Shown here: positions 45,226 to 48,382 of the stretch, one piece after another | Numbering within the stretch: position 1 is the stretch's first letter | How the letters are laid out: the number at the start of each line of letters is the position of its first letter | NCBI GenBank assembly: GCA_937872225.1 | Contig: CALMRZ010000045.1 | Location: 1-48,382 of the forward strand | Length of the DNA stretch: 48,382 nt | Direction of reading: 5' to 3' | From: an uncultured Spirochaetota bacterium | GTDB taxonomy: Bacteria; Spirochaetota; UBA4802; UBA5550 | Program-made: the position numbers and the translations under genes | Notes under the pieces: generated by a model | Database searches by the model: none | Seen by the model: the letters and a program-made list of their open reading frames with translations, nothing else | What the model was told of the DNA's origin: nothing

Positions 45226-45677
45226 AGAACATATTAATCCTCGGCATCGGCAATATATTCCGTAAAGACGACGGCGCGGGCATCCACCTGGTGCGCCGCA
45301 TTCTCGATTCGGGCATTGACATTCCCGGCAATGTTGAAATCGTCGATGGCGGCACGGCCTTCTATGACCTGGTGCCGATCATGTCGGGAAAAGACCATAT
45401 CATTATCGCAGACGCTCTCAAGGTTGACGATAAACCCGGATCCATATACCGGTTTCCTCCTAAACACCTGAAATTCGCGACCGCGCAGGTCTGGTTTCCC
45501 GCTTTCAGTATTCAGGAACTTATTTTCCAGGTCAACCTTGCCGGTTATAACCCGACAGTGGAGATTATAGGAATTGTGCCGGAAGACTTCAATACGCTGG
45601 AGATCGGGTTGAGCGAACCGGTCAAACGATCGATGCCGGAAGCCATATCCGAAATACTGAAGGCTGTCAGGCAGTGA
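45222..45677 (+). CDS. Hydrogenase maturation protease (M52 family)
   Basis: 151 residues. GIGNIFRKDDGAGIHLV (8-24) matches the family's GxGNxLxxDDGxG, with Asp in the metal-ligand position, then VDGGTAFYDLVP with the second Asp and a later His (PPKHLKF). It cleaves the C-terminal tail of a [NiFe]-hydrogenase large subunit after nickel insertion. No hydrogenase subunit is visible in this window. The ATG lies in the nadD stop (ATGA). It ties the nickel-uptake genes on both sides to a nickel enzyme. Confidence 0.9.
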   Translation: MKNILILGIGNIFRKDDGAGIHLVRRILDSGIDIPGNVEIVDGGTAFYDLVPIMSGKDHIIIADALKVDDKPGSIYRFPPKHLKFATAQVWFPAFSIQELIFQVNLAGYNPTVEIIGIVPEDFNTLEIGLSEPVKRSMPEAISEILKAVRQ

Positions 45678-45768
45678 CAACGCACAGCCCTGAAGTCTGG
45701 CCGCTCTGATATGGCATTTTCGTTGATGACGTACCGGAACCGCTAAACAGAGGCGCCCACCAACAGTC

Positions 45769-46215
45769 CTATCCGGACCCGGCCTTCCTCACATAGAGGG
45801 CCGTCATGACGCCGCCCCAGGCGAGAAGGAGAAACACGATCACCTTCTGTCCGAGCTTGACCAGGACCGGCGACGATGCCTTCCCGCCCATGTCCGCGTC
45901 GACCTTGACATGCTCCTCGAAGCCGTGGCCGGTGCCGTCGTCGAGACGCACCAGCCAGTCGCCCGCTTCTGACGGCACGAAGGCGAAGCGGCCGTTCTTG
46001 TCCGTGCGGCCGTTCTGGTACTCCGTCTCTTTTTTCCCGGGAGCGAACACCTTTACCGAGGCGTAGGATATGGGCTTCCCGTCATCATAGTAGGCCGTCA
46101 CTACCATCGATTTTCCCTCCTCGATGGTCCTCGTGATGCCGTGGGCCAGGAGCGCAGCGGGGGCCAGTACAATGGCGGCGATAAATACCAGAACCCTTAA
46201 TTGATGTATTACCAT
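45769..46215 (-). CDS. NikL-like periplasmic nickel-transport accessory protein
   Basis: 148 residues. A signal peptide (VLVFIAAIVLAPAALLAHG) leaves an N-terminal Ala-His as a potential metal ligand. A carboxypeptidase-regulatory/β-sandwich domain follows (YASVKVFAPG, GRTDKNGRFAFVPSEAGDWLVRLDDGTGHG) and then a C-terminal membrane anchor (VIVFLLLAWGGVMTALYVRK). This is the layout of NikL additional components of Nik(MN)QO importers. It is separate from the main operon and convergent with the maturation protease. Confidence 0.72.
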   Translation of the reverse strand: MVIHQLRVLVFIAAIVLAPAALLAHGITRTIEEGKSMVVTAYYDDGKPISYASVKVFAPGKKETEYQNGRTDKNGRFAFVPSEAGDWLVRLDDGTGHGFEEHVKVDADMGGKASSPVLVKLGQKVIVFLLLAWGGVMTALYVRKAGSG

Positions 46216-46267
46216 AATAACCTTCCTAATATATATTCTACTGATAGCAGTACGTATTATTGCATAT

Positions 46268-46366
46268 ACGCGGCGGGTTCATCAGCGAGTAGGCGACATG
46301 GATGTCGCCGTTTCCGCCGAGTCAACAGGATGTTATACGAGGCGGACGAGCGATGAACCCCCGCGT
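46268..46366. repeat. 99-nt inverted repeat with internal hairpin
   Basis: ACGCGG(C)GGGTTCATC (46268-46283) pairs with GATGAACCCCCGCGT (46352-46366) apart from one extra C. Inside, GGCGACAT-GG-ATGTCGCC (46292-46309) is a second hairpin. It lies between NikL-like and tonB, upstream of the former and downstream of the latter. It is a structured repeat, possibly ending the tonB transcript, with no T-run. Confidence 0.65.
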
Positions 46367-46413
46367 AAAATAAATGTTAATAGAGAATCATACTTAAAGA
46401 GCGACTACCCCCT

Positions 46414-47064
46414 TCACTGATTCAGCTCAAAGGTGATGGGAAGCTTGCAGATCATCTTCACCGGCTTGCCCCCCTTCCTCCCCGGCCGGAAGCGCATCCT
46501 CCTGACCACGGTCAGGGCTGCCTCATCGAACCCCAGACCTGCCGGCTCCGACACCACCTCGGCGCCGCGCAGTGACCCTCCCTCGTCAATACTCACCATG
46601 ACGATCACGGTCTTCCGCCTGACAGAGGCTGACCGGGCCTCCCGGGGAAAATAGTCGTTCAGATCGAAATCGACTATCGGCTCCGGCATCCGGTCGGCGC
46701 TGAAGGAAAAATAATATCCCTCCTTATCGGTCCCCGTGCCGGACACCCGGTCCTCGCCGTCATCGACTGGGTCCCTGCCATGGTCCGAGCCGCCTTCCAC
46801 CCATTCCTTTTTCTCCACCGGCGCGGGGTTCGAATCGCCGGAATCAAACCGCACCAGTTCCGGCGGGATATCCAGAAACTCGGCATCGACCGGTTCAGAC
46901 TCGGTCTGCCCCAAGGAGAGGCCCTCCCAGGGGCGGGTGGCGATGAAATACGCGGCGTAGCAGCTCCCGTGGAGAAGAAGCGATACCGCGATGCAGAGCG
47001 TGAAGCGGTCGCGCGCCCTGATCCATCTTCTCATCATTCGTATCTTCTTTTTCATGTATTCCAT
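46414..47064 (-). CDS. tonB: TonB energy-transducing protein
   Basis: 216 residues. One N-terminal membrane anchor (FTLCIAVSLLLHGSCYAAYFIA) with the HG of the TonB SxxxH region, an acidic spacer rather than a Pro-rich one, and a C-terminal TonB domain (VIVMVSIDEGGSLRGAEVVSEPAGLGFDEAALTVVRRMRFRPGRKGGKPV). It is last in exbB-exbD-tonB (23-bp gap) and powers outer-membrane receptors. Confidence 0.93.
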   Translation of the reverse strand: MEYMKKKIRMMRRWIRARDRFTLCIAVSLLLHGSCYAAYFIATRPWEGLSLGQTESEPVDAEFLDIPPELVRFDSGDSNPAPVEKKEWVEGGSDHGRDPVDDGEDRVSGTGTDKEGYYFSFSADRMPEPIVDFDLNDYFPREARSASVRRKTVIVMVSIDEGGSLRGAEVVSEPAGLGFDEAALTVVRRMRFRPGRKGGKPVKMICKLPITFELNQ

Positions 47065-47087
47065 TCCGCCATCGCGCCGCCCGGCGC

Positions 47088-47489
47088 TTACCGTTTCACC
47101 GACAGGGCGATCTTACCCACGCCCGCTTTCTTGATGATCCCCATGGTGCGGGCAATGGAGCGGTAGGCCAGGTTTTCGTCCGCGGACAGGGTGACACGCA
47201 TGTTGGGACGGAACTTCACGTCCCGCGACAGCCTGGCGATGATCTCTTTTTCAGACGTTTCAATACCCTCAAGATACAGCTTTCCGTCACGCGCCAGCGC
47301 CACCTGAACCGTGCGCGCCACGTTGGGGTCGGCCGCGGCGGCCGCCGGCAGGCTGATGTTGACCGCGTCTTTTTTCAGGAAATTCGCCGTCACCATGAAG
47401 ATGACCAGGAGCACCAGGAGGATGTCCACCATGGGGGTGATATTGATGTTGCCGATCTGGCTTCTATTGCCGTTTCCCGCGTGTGCCAT
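47088..47489 (-). CDS. exbD: ExbD biopolymer transport protein
   Basis: 133 residues. INITPMVDILLVLLVIFMVTANFL carries the essential membrane Asp of the proton path. The periplasmic domain follows. It is 11 bp after exbB and 23 bp before tonB. Confidence 0.95.
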   Translation of the reverse strand: MAHAGNGNRSQIGNINITPMVDILLVLLVIFMVTANFLKKDAVNISLPAAAAADPNVARTVQVALARDGKLYLEGIETSEKEIIARLSRDVKFRPNMRVTLSADENLAYRSIARTMGIIKKAGVGKIALSVKR

Positions 47490-47500
47490 GGGTCTGACTC

Positions 47501-48127
47501 CTACTTTTTCTTCTTCGCTGAGGCATGGGCGGCAAAGGCGCTCATTTCTTTGGATATGATCAACAGGTTTTTCATCACTTCCTGGATCCTGGCCATGAAG
47601 AAATTATTGAACATGACCACGGGCACGGCAATAAAGAGGCCCGCAGCCGTCGCCAGCAGAGCCGTGGAGATGCCGCGCATCACCACCTCCGCGCCGGTGT
47701 TCCCCAAGGTCCCCAGGCCGTGAAAGGCCTTGATGACGCCCAGGACTGTCCCCAGGAGGCCTATGAACGGCGCGTTGTTGCCCAGGGTGTTGAGGACCGG
47801 GAGGCGCTTCTCCAGCAGCGACTCCTCCTCGAGCATGCGTGAGGCCATGATCTCATCAAGCCCGGCTTTCCGTTCCTCTATCTTGAGAAGGCAATAGGCG
47901 GCGAACCGGGCATAGATCGAATCCTCGTCCGCGGATATGCTCCTGACCCTGTCGATATCGCATGACCGGATCCCGTCAATGACCATCCGGTAGATCCCTG
48001 CCGACTTTTTCCCCGCGTAGGGGCGCATGAGAAAATACCGGTCAAGGCACACGCCTAGGGCGATCACGCTCGCCGCGGCAAGAGTTATAAAAATAACGGT
48101 TTCCCCGTAGTCAACAAGAACCATCAT
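47501..48127 (-). CDS. exbB: ExbB/MotA-TolQ family proton channel
   Basis: 208 residues with three membrane segments (about 8-28, 120-140 and 155-178). NTLGNNAPFIGLLGTVLGVIKAFHGLG and GISTALLATAAGLFIAVPVVMFNNF are the two family blocks. It forms the pentameric channel energising TonB with ExbD. It is the first gene of the operon; the 68-codon open frame over its 5' end (48124-48330) looks like chance. Confidence 0.95.
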   Translation of the reverse strand: MMVLVDYGETVIFITLAAASVIALGVCLDRYFLMRPYAGKKSAGIYRMVIDGIRSCDIDRVRSISADEDSIYARFAAYCLLKIEERKAGLDEIMASRMLEEESLLEKRLPVLNTLGNNAPFIGLLGTVLGVIKAFHGLGTLGNTGAEVVMRGISTALLATAAGLFIAVPVVMFNNFFMARIQEVMKNLLIISKEMSAFAAHASAKKKK

Positions 48128-48151
48128 AAGCGGTGTCTCTCCTTAATACTC

Positions 48152-48165
48152 CGATAGTTATCGGT
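48152..48165. repeat. CCGATAGTTATCGG palindrome upstream of exbB
   Basis: An exact copy of the iterated motif, 24 bp before the exbB start codon and inside the leader RNA. Confidence 0.8.
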
Positions 48166-48287
48166 ATGATCACGGCATACCGTTCTTCCACCGCCCCGCG
48201 AAAAGCTCCGGGCGCCCCCAACCGGGCGCCGGTCCTTCCCGGCGGCCCGCCATGCATGGTCGCGCCCGTTCCCGGCCCAGGGCAAGG

Positions 48288-48354
48288 ACACTATTATTCT
48301 CCATTTTTTCCTGTCAACGGTTTTTATCACGTTTTATTTTTTCGTGCTATTTTT
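48288..48354 (-). promoter_or_regulatory. Candidate exbB-exbD-tonB promoter with an upstream GTGCTATTTTT site
   Basis: On the minus strand TTGACA (48312-48317), an 18-bp spacer, then TAGTGT (48288-48293). GTGCTATTTTT (48344-48354) lies about 27 bp upstream of the -35 and repeats the core of the LuxR-gene direct repeats. Confidence 0.45.
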
Positions 48355-48382
48355 CACATACTTATTGACAAATTTTACTACG

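Larger units (their letters stand above)
48128..48382. other. Upstream region of exbB
   Basis: A 255-bp stretch at the window edge. It holds a CCGATAGTTATCGG palindrome (48152-48165) and a promoter-like pair on the minus strand. No gene is convincing. Confidence 0.5.

Noticed and set aside
48124..48330. Short frame overlapping the exbB start by 4 bp
   Set aside because: Its product is Arg-rich without features and covers the likely promoter and leader of exbB.

Overview
The window is bacterial chromosomal DNA of fairly high GC content. It comes from a diderm, free-living, probably largely anaerobic bacterium. It carries lipoproteins, β-barrel outer-membrane proteins, TonB/ExbBD, a sulfide-type Thi4 and a hydrogenase maturation protease. 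Large TPR proteins, 7TM-DISM signalling and anti-sigma partner-switching proteins would fit a Spirochaetota-like genome, but nothing here proves the phylum.

Left end (1-8.6 kb): an AT-rich tip holds the 3' end of a tyrosine recombinase, a small immunity-like gene and the C-terminal toxin module of a giant SpvB/FG-GAP/RHS lipoprotein. The rest of that gene is GC-rich. This is the signature of an exchangeable toxin-immunity cassette.

8.6-24.2 kb: a scattered set of membrane, TPR, hydrolase and transporter genes. These include a CPBP protease, a signal-peptidase-like protein lacking both catalytic residues, an MBL hydrolase, a TPR/FlgO-like protein, an SGNH hydrolase, an ABC ATPase, tRNA-Phe, DUF454, a frameshifted secreted protein, a hotdog thioesterase and hemolysin III. 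There is also the start of a decayed aldehyde ferredoxin oxidoreductase, a tiny protein made wholly of 17-residue repeats, and a flippase next to an unusual fusion of an alcohol dehydrogenase (phosphonoacetaldehyde-reductase type) with a CDP-glycerol glycerophosphotransferase.

24.2-38.6 kb: serS; a complete TPP riboswitch with transcription terminator ahead of thi4; lepB; a 7TM/HD-GYP/RsbW-like kinase; a divergent RNA-cyclase-like protein; a STAS antagonist; a CapA-like lipoprotein; murI; rlmI-like; a β-helix lipoprotein; and small unknowns.

38.7-48.4 kb: a nickel/cobalt block. It contains an ECF uptake operon (outer-membrane barrel, CbiM/NikM, PDGLE protein, CbiQ, and CbiO with a His-rich tail), an ArsR regulator, a protein that is 40% histidine, a LuxR response regulator, nadD overlapping a hydrogenase maturation protease, a NikL-like protein and exbB-exbD-tonB. 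Together these suggest nickel import, storage and delivery to a [NiFe] hydrogenase encoded elsewhere.

Threaded through the window is a strikingly over-represented palindrome, CGATAGTTATCG and close variants. It lies both between and inside genes. Several MITE/REP-like inverted repeats are also present, two of them read in frame inside the RHS gene.
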